64,000 bases of DNA. It comes from Flavihumibacter sp. ZG627. GTDB taxonomy: Bacteria > Bacteroidota > Bacteroidia > Chitinophagales > Chitinophagaceae. The first letter of the stretch is position 1. Each line of letters starts with the position of its first letter. The stretch spans positions 124,001 to 188,000 of the forward strand of contig NZ_JPHF01000006.1 in assembly GCF_000814325.1 (NCBI RefSeq). Reading direction: 5' to 3'. The notes beneath the pieces were generated by a model. The model saw only the letters and a program-made list of their open reading frames with translations. It was not told where the DNA came from and made no database searches. The position numbers and the translations under genes were made by a program. This document shows positions 28,250-36,404 of this stretch, piece by piece.

Positions 28250-28260
28250 ATTTAATTGCC

Positions 28261-29202
28261 ATGCAAAGAAGGGATTTTGTTCATCAATCATTACTTGCCG
28301 GTGGTGCACTTCTCACATCAACTGTGGCAGAAGCGGCAAAAGGAAAAACGGACACAAGTAGTTTATCAGAAAAACCTTTTAACCTCGATTATGCTTTCCA
28401 TGATGGGATGTTCAAAAACCATGGCGGTGATGATTTTATTGAACAGATCAAATTTGCCCACAGTATGGGATTCCGTTCCATTGAAGATAATGGAATGATG
28501 GGCCGGTCGGTTGATCAACAAAAGAAGATTGGTGAAACCCTTGCGAAACTTGGAATGCGCATGGGCGTATTTGTTATAACATCTCAAAACTGGCATTGGA
28601 AGACCTCCCTCACGTCAGGGAAACAGGAGTTTATTGACCTCATGATCAAAGATTGCAAGGAAGCAGTTGAGGTGGCCAAACGTTGCGGTGCTAAATGGAT
28701 GACGGTTGTTCCGGGTAATTATGAGAGAAGCCTCTCCCATGAATACCAGACCGCCAATGTTATTAATGCCCTGAGAAAAGGATCTGAAATTCTTGAACCG
28801 CATGGACTGGTGATGGTGCTGGAAGCGCTGAGTGATAACCCCGATCTTTTCCTTCGCCATACTGATCAGACCTATATGATATGCCAGGCTGTGGGAAGCC
28901 CATCCTGCAAGTTTCTTTTTGACATGTACCATATGCAGCGTAACGAAGGAAACATTATCGCAAATATTGACAAAACCTGGTCTGAAACGCCTTATTTCCA
29001 GATTGGCGATAATCCCGGCCGCAATGAGCCGGGCACGGGTGAAATGAATTATCGCAATATTTTCAGGCATATCCATTCAAAGGGATATAAGGGCATTCTT
29101 GGCATGGAGCATGGCAATGCCGGTAAAGGTAAAGAGGGTGAACTGGCTCTCATAAAAGCCTACCGTGATGCTGACAATTTCCTTGCTAATCCCCCTCGGT
29201 AA
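28261..29202 (+). CDS. Exported sugar-isomerase-like TIM-barrel protein (hydroxypyruvate isomerase family)
   Basis: The 313-aa protein has a Tat-type signal (MQRRDFVHQSLLAGG) and then a xylose-isomerase-like TIM barrel similar to hydroxypyruvate isomerase. Segments that support this are VMVLEALSDNPDLFLR, CKFLFDMYHMQRNEGN (metal-binding Asp/His region) and GDNPGRNEPGTGEMNY. Substrate is unknown; exported relatives isomerise or epimerise sugars. It is divergent from ApbE with only 11 bp between starts, and its 3' end overlaps the convergent protease gene by 17 bp. Confidence 0.87.
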   Translation: MQRRDFVHQSLLAGGALLTSTVAEAAKGKTDTSSLSEKPFNLDYAFHDGMFKNHGGDDFIEQIKFAHSMGFRSIEDNGMMGRSVDQQKKIGETLAKLGMRMGVFVITSQNWHWKTSLTSGKQEFIDLMIKDCKEAVEVAKRCGAKWMTVVPGNYERSLSHEYQTANVINALRKGSEILEPHGLVMVLEALSDNPDLFLRHTDQTYMICQAVGSPSCKFLFDMYHMQRNEGNIIANIDKTWSETPYFQIGDNPGRNEPGTGEMNYRNIFRHIHSKGYKGILGMEHGNAGKGKEGELALIKAYRDADNFLANPPR

Positions 29203-30073
29203 AAGGAATACTGTGCTGGTTCAGGAAATCTTTGATGATGGCCACATGTACGCATAATCCTACATGCAGGAAGGGATGGTTTGATACCTGTGTCTTATGT
29301 CCTCCATCAATGATCTCCTTACCATTAAGGTCAAACCCAAGGTGAAGATGCTTGGTTGCGAACTGCATTCCGTAAATGATGCCTTCCCGGTCAAAAAGAG
29401 GACCACCACTTTGTCCCCTTAACCCGGGTGTGCTCAGCTCAATTCCTGTATGTCCACCCTGGGGTTTGCCCAGAAAGCGGGTTACAATCCCATCGATCGG
29501 GAAGATGGGTGAATTTTGCTTTCCCTCTGTTGTCCACTCAATATTATCTGTTTCAGTATTGTGTTTGAAATTATTGAACTCCGGGAAAGGGAAACCAAGC
29601 CGGCAAAGGTATTTGCCTTGTTTAATACCGGTATTGTTGCGCTTGAAAATGGCATGACCACTGTAAAAGGTCTTTTCAAATCCCTTGAATTCAAGAATGG
29701 CCAGATCCTGCGTGGCATGCATATGTATATCGATCTTGGCTATCTTGTCAAAGCTGTTCCGGAAATTGGTTTTCAATTGAACCATGGTCTCCTTGGTATA
29801 CTTGTACTTATTATCAAGGTTTTTCAGGAATTGCGGGTATTTATTATCTTTTGCGAGCCGGTTTCTCTCTGATTTATATTCGTTATAGGCATTGTTGATC
29901 TTATCGGCTGAAATGATCATATTGGCCACATGCTTACAGGTAATGGCAGCGCCCTTATCATTTACAAAAAAGAAAGTGGATGCCCCCGGAACAATCATAC
30001 CGTTATGATACCGGGCTATTGTATGCAGTGGCCTGGTGAACTTTGATACATTTTCAATGGCGCTTTCGAACAT
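29186..30073 (-). CDS. Trypsin-like serine protease domain protein
   Basis: The 295-aa protein has a chymotrypsin-fold catalytic triad: His48 in AITCKHVAN, Asp123 in ATQDLAILE and Ser222 in LRGQSGGPLFD. It has no evident signal peptide or PDZ domain, so it is unlike DegP and may act in the cytoplasm. Between His48 and Asp123 is a long charged, probably helical insert (about 55-110, rich in Lys, Asn and Tyr). Substrates are unknown. It is divergent from the prenyl synthase gene with a 54-bp spacer. Confidence 0.82.
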   Translation of the reverse strand: MFESAIENVSKFTRPLHTIARYHNGMIVPGASTFFFVNDKGAAITCKHVANMIISADKINNAYNEYKSERNRLAKDNKYPQFLKNLDNKYKYTKETMVQLKTNFRNSFDKIAKIDIHMHATQDLAILEFKGFEKTFYSGHAIFKRNNTGIKQGKYLCRLGFPFPEFNNFKHNTETDNIEWTTEGKQNSPIFPIDGIVTRFLGKPQGGHTGIELSTPGLRGQSGGPLFDREGIIYGMQFATKHLHLGFDLNGKEIIDGGHKTQVSNHPFLHVGLCVHVAIIKDFLNQHSIPFTEGD

Positions 30074-30127
30074 GGGGCTTCAATTAGATGGTAATATACT
30101 ATTTTAGCCCTTCGCAATAATACCTCT

Positions 30128-31093
30128 ATGCACTCCTTTGAAGAATTATCAAAAGATTTTATATCGCGTTTTCAGCAATCACATTTTCCGGAACATCCTG
30201 CATCCTTATATGGTGCGGCTGAATATTTCCTGGGCCTGGGAGGAAAAAGGATACGGCCTGTTTGCTGCCTGATGGGCAATGAACTGTTCGATGAGATCAA
30301 TCCAAATACCTGGCATGTGGCCAATGCCATTGAGATCTTCCATAATTTCACACTCATTCATGATGACATTATGGATAAAGCTCCCCTGAGAAGGGGTATG
30401 GAAACGGTTCATTATAAATATGGTGAACCCACTGCATTACTTGCGGGCGATGTTATGCTGGTTGTATCTTATGATTACCTCAATAAGATCCGTAGCGAAC
30501 ACATTCACAGGATCATCCAATTATTCAACCGTACTGCCAGGCAGGTCTGTGAGGGCCAGCAGCTGGATATGGATTTTGAGAAAGCAGATGATGTTTCCCT
30601 GGATGCCTATATTAATATGATAGAATTGAAGACCTCGGTTCTATTAGCCGCCAGCCTGAAATTGGGCGCTATACTCGGAGGAGCAGGAGAGGGCAACCTC
30701 CATCATATATATGAATTTGGCCGGAATCTGGGTATAGCTTTCCAGGTGCAGGATGATTTCCTGGATGCCTTCGGTGATCCAGCCAAGTTTGGTAAACAGG
30801 TAGGTGGTGATATACTTGCTAATAAAAAAACATTCCTTTTGATCAGGGCTATGGAATCGGCCAGTGAAAGCCAGCGTGCCGAACTGCGATCACTCTCAGA
30901 TTCAAATCCCCCCGATAAAGTGGAGAAAGTATTATCCATATTCCGGAGTTGCGGAGTAGATGTTTGGGCAAGGGAATTGCAGGATAAATACCTCAATACA
31001 GCCCTCCAACACCTTGATGATATAGCGGTATTGAGTAAGCGCAAAGAGCCCCTTAAGAAACTGGCTCATTTCCTTGTTCAACGCGATTACTGA
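30128..31093 (+). CDS. Polyprenyl (short-chain) diphosphate synthase
   Basis: This enzyme condenses isopentenyl diphosphate with allylic diphosphates. The 321-aa sequence has the first Asp-rich motif DDIMD (79-83) followed by RRG, the second Asp-rich motif DDFLD (209-213), and GGKRIRP near residue 38. An aromatic Phe74, five residues before the first motif, with no insert in it, is typical of short-chain (C15-C20) synthases, so farnesyl or geranylgeranyl diphosphate is the likely product. It is 71 bp upstream of the permease gene. Confidence 0.9.
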   Translation: MHSFEELSKDFISRFQQSHFPEHPASLYGAAEYFLGLGGKRIRPVCCLMGNELFDEINPNTWHVANAIEIFHNFTLIHDDIMDKAPLRRGMETVHYKYGEPTALLAGDVMLVVSYDYLNKIRSEHIHRIIQLFNRTARQVCEGQQLDMDFEKADDVSLDAYINMIELKTSVLLAASLKLGAILGGAGEGNLHHIYEFGRNLGIAFQVQDDFLDAFGDPAKFGKQVGGDILANKKTFLLIRAMESASESQRAELRSLSDSNPPDKVEKVLSIFRSCGVDVWARELQDKYLNTALQHLDDIAVLSKRKEPLKKLAHFLVQRDY

Positions 31094-31164
31094 GTAAAAA
31101 AACCGTTCTTACACGCTCTTACCTGATCCAATAATTACATATCTTGGCCAATTAAACCAACTGC

Positions 31165-32844
31165 ATGCCGACTTCTTTATTCAGAAAAAAATCCATAGAT
31201 AAGATCATACGCGACCATGAGCAGGGACTATCCGATGGTCATGAGTCAGGAATGAAAAAGGTATTGAATGTTCGCGACCTCACCATGATGGGTATCGCTG
31301 CAGTTATTGGGGCGGGCATTTTTTCTACCATAGGATCAGCCGCTTTCAATGGCGGACCGGGAGTCATATTTCTTTTTCTTATAACCGCAGTTACCTGTGG
31401 ATTTACCGCACTCTGCTATGCTGAATTTGCGTCGCGTGTTCCGGTTTCCGGTAGCGCTTATACCTATTCGTATGTAACCTTTGGTGAACTGATCGCATGG
31501 ATCCTGGGATGGGCACTTATCCTTGAATACAGTATTGGTAATATTGTTGTTGCCATTAGCTGGAGTTCTTATTTCAATAATATTCTGCATAATGTGCTGG
31601 GCATCGACCTTCCGGCATACCTCACAACAGGTTATCAAACTGCGAAGTCGGCCTACCAGTCCGCATTGGCAGCAGGTGAGCCCACCGATGCCATGGTGTA
31701 TGCAACCGCTCCCAAAATCATGGGTATACCTTTTGTTGTGAACCTGCCTGCCTTCCTTATCGTGATCCTGGTTACCATGCTCGCTTATATTGGTATTAAG
31801 GAAAGTAAGAATACTGCCAATTTCATGGTTGGTTTGAAGATCGTGGTGTTGTTACTGATTGCTGCAGTTGGTTTATGGATAATCTTTTCAGAAGATACAA
31901 CCAGTAACTGGACGCCTTTCCTTCCAAATGGAATGACAGGTGTATTAAAAGGGGTTTCTGCTGTTTTCTTTGCCTATATCGGCTTCGATGCCATATCAAC
32001 AACGGCAGAGGAGTGCTCTAACCCACAGCGCGATATGCCCCGGGGTATGATATATTCCCTTATTATCTGCACCGTCATTTATGTAATAACAACGCTGGTA
32101 ATAACAGGGATGGTTAACTATAAAGAATTTGAAGGCGTTACTGATCCGCTCGCATTTGTTTTTGACAAGATCAATATGCAGAAGATTGGAACCTTCGTTT
32201 CCATTAGCGCCGTTATCGCAGCCACCAGTGTTATGCTTGTTTTCCAGATCGGGCAACCAAGGATCTGGATGAGTATGAGCCGCGACGGACTCATGCCAAA
32301 ATCATTTTCAAAGATCCATCCCCGTTACCAGACTCCCTGGTTTGCAACCATCATAACCGGCCTTGTGGTAGGTATCCCGGTATTGTTCGCGGATGATAAG
32401 CTGATGACCGACCTTACCAGTATAGGAACGCTGTTTGCTTTTGTATTGGTTTGTGGTGGTGTTTTACTGCTGCCCCGGATTGCCAATAAACCCGGAAAGT
32501 TTAACCTTCCTTACATTAATGCAAAATTCATAATACCAGTTGTTGTGATTGCTTTTACCTGGCTCTGGCGCCATCGTATAGCCGAAGCAGTTAGTAATAT
32601 CAGCGATGAAGGATACCAGGAGATTTTATTCCTTGTTTTCATGCTCACCTCCTGGTTGATGGCAATTTTTTCCTTCCTCCGTAACTATTCGCTGATCCCG
32701 GTTTTAGGTATGCTATGTTGTATGTATCTCATGATCGAGATCCCTGCAAAGAGTTGGCTGGTATTCTTTATCTGGATGGCTGTGGGCCTTGCTTTCTACT
32801 TCCTGTATGGTTACCGGAAGAGTAAGCTGGCAACTAATCTATAA
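31165..32844 (+). CDS. APC-family amino-acid permease
   Basis: The 559-aa protein has about twelve to fourteen membrane segments and APC-family motifs: GIAAVIGAGIFSTIGSAAFNGGP in TM1 (GAGIF loop for substrate amino and carboxyl groups), CYAEFASRVPVSGSAYTYSY, and FFAYIGFDAISTTAEECSNPQRD. This resembles YfnA/CAT-type cationic or branched amino-acid permeases, probably an H+ symporter. The N-terminus is cytosolic and basic. No amino-acid pathway gene is adjacent, and the substrate cannot be assigned. Confidence 0.9.
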   Translation: MPTSLFRKKSIDKIIRDHEQGLSDGHESGMKKVLNVRDLTMMGIAAVIGAGIFSTIGSAAFNGGPGVIFLFLITAVTCGFTALCYAEFASRVPVSGSAYTYSYVTFGELIAWILGWALILEYSIGNIVVAISWSSYFNNILHNVLGIDLPAYLTTGYQTAKSAYQSALAAGEPTDAMVYATAPKIMGIPFVVNLPAFLIVILVTMLAYIGIKESKNTANFMVGLKIVVLLLIAAVGLWIIFSEDTTSNWTPFLPNGMTGVLKGVSAVFFAYIGFDAISTTAEECSNPQRDMPRGMIYSLIICTVIYVITTLVITGMVNYKEFEGVTDPLAFVFDKINMQKIGTFVSISAVIAATSVMLVFQIGQPRIWMSMSRDGLMPKSFSKIHPRYQTPWFATIITGLVVGIPVLFADDKLMTDLTSIGTLFAFVLVCGGVLLLPRIANKPGKFNLPYINAKFIIPVVVIAFTWLWRHRIAEAVSNISDEGYQEILFLVFMLTSWLMAIFSFLRNYSLIPVLGMLCCMYLMIEIPAKSWLVFFIWMAVGLAFYFLYGYRKSKLATNL

Positions 32845-32859
32845 ACCATTTGCGGACCT

Positions 32860-32867
32860 TATCTTTG
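32860..32867 (+). promoter_or_regulatory. Candidate -7 box (TATCTTTG) 4 nt before the DUF2027-Smr ATG
   Basis: The same 8-mer and the same 4-nt distance to the ATG as at 18856-18863. A real -7 element here would place transcription start on or near the start codon. No -33 TTG is visible at the expected spacing. Confidence 0.35.
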
Positions 32868-32871
32868 TCAC

Positions 32872-33897
32872 ATGAAATTTGAAGTTGGAGATAAGGTGGT
32901 GGTACGTCTCACCAATGAGGATGGGGAAGTGGTGGAAATTATTAATGAAAAGATGGTGATGGTGGATGTTCGGGGGGTTAAGTTCCCGGCATATACTGAC
33001 CAACTTGATTTCCCCTATTTCAAACAATTTTCTAAACAAAAACTGGTAAAGGAAAAGCCCAAACCAAAAACTTTCATTGACCAGGTACCAAAAGAGAAGA
33101 TCGTTCAGAAACCTCGCCGCGATCCCAATGGGGTCTGGATCACCTTTATTCCGAAATTTGAAGCGGATGAATTTGGTGATGAAGTGGTTTCAAATCTTAA
33201 GATCCACCTTCACAACCAGAATGATGCAGGATACAGCTTCACTTATCAGCTAAAGTATTTTGGTGATACAGATTTTGAATTGCGGAATGAGATTCTTGCC
33301 TTCCAGGATTTCTATCTCCACGATATCCCTTTTGCGGATCTCAATGATAGTCCGTCATACCATTTTGAATTTTCATTACTTACCCCCGATAAGAAAAAGG
33401 CTCCTTTTTTTGAGGCTTCATTAAAATTGAAACCAAAGCAGGTTTTCATGAAGATCCAGGAGATACAGCAGAAAGGTGAGCCAACATTTTCCTACCAGCT
33501 TTTCAAAGATTACCCGGCAAAGGTGGAAGAGGAAAAAATGGAGTTGGGAAAACTTGCTGCTGCCGGTTATAAGATCTATGAGGCCTCCCAGGCCCGCCAG
33601 CATCTTCCTCCTGCCCGAACAGTAGTAGATCTTCATATGGAGAAGCTTACCGATAGTTGGAAGGGCATGAGTAATTTTGAAATTTTACAAATGCAGATGC
33701 AGGAGTTTGAGAAGTATTTTGACCTCGCATTGGCACATTACCAGCCTATGCTCACCATCATCCACGGGGTTGGAAGTGGACGGCTTCGCGATGAGATCCA
33801 TGATATGCTTCGCCATCGTAGCCAGGTGAAATACTTCGTGAACCAATACCATCCCAGTTATGGGTATGGAGCAACCGAGATCCACTTTCAGTACTGA
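32872..33897 (+). CDS. DUF2027 and Smr domain protein
   Basis: The 341-aa cytosolic protein has an N-terminal small beta domain (about 1-50), a DUF2027 domain (about 75-205) and a C-terminal Smr domain (about 248-341) with VVDLHMEKL and the motif TIIHGVGSGRLRDEI. Smr domains, as in MutS2, have nicking-nuclease activity on DNA or RNA; the function of this architecture is not established. The GxGxG of the Smr motif is intact. It lies just upstream of rnpB, with only 8 bp between its stop and the rnpB -7 box. Confidence 0.87.
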   Translation: MKFEVGDKVVVRLTNEDGEVVEIINEKMVMVDVRGVKFPAYTDQLDFPYFKQFSKQKLVKEKPKPKTFIDQVPKEKIVQKPRRDPNGVWITFIPKFEADEFGDEVVSNLKIHLHNQNDAGYSFTYQLKYFGDTDFELRNEILAFQDFYLHDIPFADLNDSPSYHFEFSLLTPDKKKAPFFEASLKLKPKQVFMKIQEIQQKGEPTFSYQLFKDYPAKVEEEKMELGKLAAAGYKIYEASQARQHLPPARTVVDLHMEKLTDSWKGMSNFEILQMQMQEFEKYFDLALAHYQPMLTIIHGVGSGRLRDEIHDMLRHRSQVKYFVNQYHPSYGYGATEIHFQY

Positions 33898-33905
33898 GTT
33901 CTTCT

Positions 33906-33913
33906 TATCTTTA
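33906..33913 (+). promoter_or_regulatory. Candidate -7 box (TATCTTTA) of rnpB
   Basis: TATCTTTA differs from TAnnTTTG only at the last base and lies 3-5 nt before the predicted 5' end of the RNase P RNA. Its -33 region would overlap the end of the DUF2027-Smr gene. Confidence 0.4.
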
Positions 33914-33915
33914 CA

Positions 33916-34314
33916 GGCTTCTCACCGCGCTGCCGCGGTACATGTTTCATGTAACGAGGAAAGTCCGGACAGCATAGGGCAATACACCGGCTAACGGCCG
34001 GGGGGCGGGCAACCGTTCACAGAAAGTGCCACAGAAAATAACTGCCCGTTTCGCTTTGGCGAAACAGGTGAGGGTGAAAACGTAGGGTAAGAGCCTACGG
34101 TAGCCGGCAGTAATGCCGGTTGGGGGTAAACCTTGTATGCTGAAATGCCATGTAAACCGGTGGCTGAGGGCGGCTCGCCCGATGGTTCCGAAAGGGCCAA
34201 CGCCGGAGGGTAGGCAGATAGATCGCAATAGTAATGTTGCGGCCAGATAAATGGTAGCGGCCTGTTATGGGTAAAACCAAAACAGGAACAGAATCCGGCT
34301 TACAGGTGAGAAGT
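33916..34314 (+). ncRNA. rnpB: RNase P RNA (class A)
   Basis: RNase P RNA processes tRNA 5' ends. The 5' conserved region GAGGAAAGTCCGGAC (about 33956-33970) and the 3' partner ACAGAATCCGGCTTACA (about 34288-34304) form helix P4, and GGTAAGAGCC-type and AATGCCGGT segments lie between them. The ends pair to form P1: CTTCTCACC (33918-33926) with GGTGAGAAG (34305-34313). The roughly 400-nt length is typical. A terminator follows directly. Exact ends are set by the P1 pairing and could shift by a few bases. Confidence 0.95.
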
Positions 34315-34319
34315 TTATT

Positions 34320-34344
34320 AAAACGACCAGGGGGTCGTTTTTTA
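34320..34344 (+). terminator. Rho-independent terminator of rnpB
   Basis: AAAACGACC pairs with GGTCGTTTT across an AGGG loop, followed by a T run. It begins 6 bp after the P1 helix of rnpB. Confidence 0.85.
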
Positions 34345-34359
34345 TTTGTTTATTCTAAC

Positions 34360-34764
34360 CTAATCGCCAAGGCCTGGTCTTTTCCTCAATTGTTTGATCT
34401 GCGCCTTTTGCTTTTTATGTTCAATTCTTTTTTCTTTAGCCCCCGCACCTGGTTTTGTGGCTATCCTTGATTTCTTTTTCCGGAAGGCCTCTTTAACAAG
34501 CTCATTCATTTTGCTGATGACGATCGCTTTATTTCCCAGTTGTGTTCTGTCGGCCTGTGATCGCACCTGCAGAAAACCTTCCCCCTTTATACGGTTAGCT
34601 AATTTCTGGTGAAGCAATAGCTTTTGTTCGGTATTAAAAAAAGCGGAGCCATCAATATGCCACCTTCCCTCTACCATGGTTTCCACCTTGTTCACATTTT
34701 GTCCGCCACTGCCCCCGCTTCTTGCAGTACGGAATATTATCTCACTGCTGATATCAATATTCAT
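34360..34764 (-). CDS. arfB: Alternative ribosome-rescue factor / peptidyl-tRNA hydrolase ArfB
   Basis: ArfB (YaeJ) releases peptides from ribosomes stalled without a stop codon. The 134-aa protein has the release-factor GGQ motif (residues 20-22, in SGGSGGQNVNKV) and a C-terminal basic tail (about 95-130, many Lys and Arg) that enters the empty mRNA channel. It lacks a codon-recognition domain, which separates it from RF1/RF2. Its start overlaps the upstream CPBP-like gene by 11 bp. Confidence 0.93.
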   Translation of the reverse strand: MNIDISSEIIFRTARSGGSGGQNVNKVETMVEGRWHIDGSAFFNTEQKLLLHQKLANRIKGEGFLQVRSQADRTQLGNKAIVISKMNELVKEAFRKKKSRIATKPGAGAKEKRIEHKKQKAQIKQLRKRPGLGD

Positions 34765-35707
34765 GATGACGCAAAGTTATGGCAACCGTGGCGGCAATCT
34801 CCATCATCCAGGCCAGTCCAAGATGTATTATTATTCCACCCCAGATACTGTGAGAATAACAGGCAATGATGCCCAGTATCATTCCCCCGAAATAGGAAGA
34901 AATACATTCCAGCATGGGCTTACCAAAATGTATGGAACAATAGAATACAGCCATTGGCAATATTGCTGCCGGCCCCACATAACGGCTGAATAAAATAACC
35001 AGGAACCCCCTGAAAAAAATTTCAATGGTAAAGAAATCACTGCCATAGGAGAGTTCATATAGCAACTTTTGCCACCAGGATGGCCCGGCCGGTGCAAGGA
35101 AAGAAATATTTCTAAGTTTAGGATAGGTATTCAGGAAATCGGATTGTGTTGCAGCAAATGCCACCAGTGGAATCATACATGAAAGCAGCATTATATAGGG
35201 GCCCCATGAGGGAATAGAATAACTTAATCCATGTGCGTTCAGGAACCCGCTCCCTTTATTTGCTGATGAGGGAAGAAAACTATAAATGATAAATAATAAA
35301 CTAGCAGTGATCAATAATCGAAGCGGCCAGTCAGTTATGATGGATAGGTACCATCCCTTGTGACCCGGATGCCATCCCTGTATCAACTCTTTCCAGCCTC
35401 CGGCTGTTACCTTGATTGCAAAAATTGCTGGAGCCAGTATCACCAGTATAATTATTAAGGGGCCAGGGCGTATACTGCCATCAAAAAGATAGTATAACAT
35501 GTAGGGTATAGCAAATGCTATGAGGTAAACAAAATAATATCCCAGGAATTTAATAGGACGGTTAGGAAGATTGTGTAACCATTTTGGTTCTATACCCCAT
35601 CTATAATTGAGAATGATTAACAGGGCAGCAAATAGCGTACAACAAAGCAGGTAAGGTTTACTTGTTTGCTGGTAAAATTCCTGGAACCACGATAGAAAAT
35701 TTTGCAT
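34754..35707 (-). CDS. CPBP/Abi-like intramembrane protein with altered EE motif
   Basis: The 317-aa protein has about eight membrane segments. The C-terminal part resembles the CPBP (Abi/Rce1-like) family: a motif with Glu229 and Arg233 (IEIFFRG), His260 in FYCSIHFGKP and His295 in IIIHLGLAW. The usual motif is EExxxR; here the first Glu is Ile228, so protease activity is doubtful unless this lineage works with one Glu. The function is unknown. It is probably co-transcribed with arfB (11-bp overlap). Confidence 0.78.
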   Translation of the reverse strand: MQNFLSWFQEFYQQTSKPYLLCCTLFAALLIILNYRWGIEPKWLHNLPNRPIKFLGYYFVYLIAFAIPYMLYYLFDGSIRPGPLIIILVILAPAIFAIKVTAGGWKELIQGWHPGHKGWYLSIITDWPLRLLITASLLFIIYSFLPSSANKGSGFLNAHGLSYSIPSWGPYIMLLSCMIPLVAFAATQSDFLNTYPKLRNISFLAPAGPSWWQKLLYELSYGSDFFTIEIFFRGFLVILFSRYVGPAAILPMAVFYCSIHFGKPMLECISSYFGGMILGIIACYSHSIWGGIIIHLGLAWMMEIAATVAITLRHHEY

Positions 35708-35843
35708 ATTTAATTATACGTGCACTATTATTAAGAGGAAAGTTAATATAGTTTTTGATTGCCCTGTGGTAACTGTTTATGAAGCGTTAAGAGAAGTCTG
35801 TAGAAATGTTAAGTTGTCTTCCTTAAATCTGTTTTAAAGGTAG

Positions 35844-35872
35844 TTGGCCCGCTAATTGAATTACTACGATTG
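35844..35872 (+). promoter_or_regulatory. Candidate promoter of the glycine-zipper lipoprotein
   Basis: TTG at 35844-35846 and TACGATTG at 35865-35872, separated by 18 bp, resemble the Bacteroidota TTG / TAnnTTTG arrangement. The gene starts 25 bp downstream at 35897. Confidence 0.4.
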
Positions 35873-35896
35873 TATTCAACTATTAAAATAAGTACC

Positions 35897-36328
35897 ATGA
35901 AAAAGTTAATGTACTCAATAACAGCAATTGCCTTTCTGGCCGCCTGCGGTACAAAAGGTACAACCGAAGAAAAAGAAGTAGCTGCCGCGCCTGCCCCAGT
36001 TGTGGTGGAGCGTGCAAAAGTTACAACCAAGAAAAGCTCAAATTATCGCTCATCTAACAGTGGTAACTACTCCATCAATAATGAAAGTGCGGCAAGAGTT
36101 CCACAAAAACCTACAGGAGTAAGTGATGCTGCAAAAGGCGCTATAATTGGTGGTGTGGCTGGTGCTGGCGCCGGTGCCATCATTGATCGGAAAAAGCCTG
36201 CCCGTGGTGCAGTTATCGGTGGCGTGGTTGGAGCAGGTACCGGATATACGATCGGACGTTCCAGCGACCGGAAATCTGGTCGTGTTGAACAGGGCCGTGA
36301 ATACAGGGATTACAAAAGAAGTCAATAA
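35897..36328 (+). CDS. Glycine-zipper (2TM/YMGG-like) lipoprotein
   Basis: The 143-aa protein has a signal peptide with lipobox (FLAACGTKG, Cys about 16), a low-complexity linker (about 20-70), then a glycine zipper with alternating Gly/Ala (about 82-120: GAIIGGVAGAGAGAIIDR and GAVIGGVVGAGTGYTIGR) and a basic C-terminus. Related small lipoproteins help in outer-membrane stability or in stress responses. The ATG at 35897 is preferred; an upstream in-frame start at 35870 would place extra residues ahead of the signal peptide. Monocistronic; no terminator is obvious. Confidence 0.82.
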   Translation: MKKLMYSITAIAFLAACGTKGTTEEKEVAAAPAPVVVERAKVTTKKSSNYRSSNSGNYSINNESAARVPQKPTGVSDAAKGAIIGGVAGAGAGAIIDRKKPARGAVIGGVVGAGTGYTIGRSSDRKSGRVEQGREYRDYKRSQ

Positions 36329-36404
36329 CTAATATAAAATAATAACCTGGTGATCCTGGTTGGCTGGTTCGGTTTTACCGATAAAGTTGACCGGGATCCC
36401 TTTT

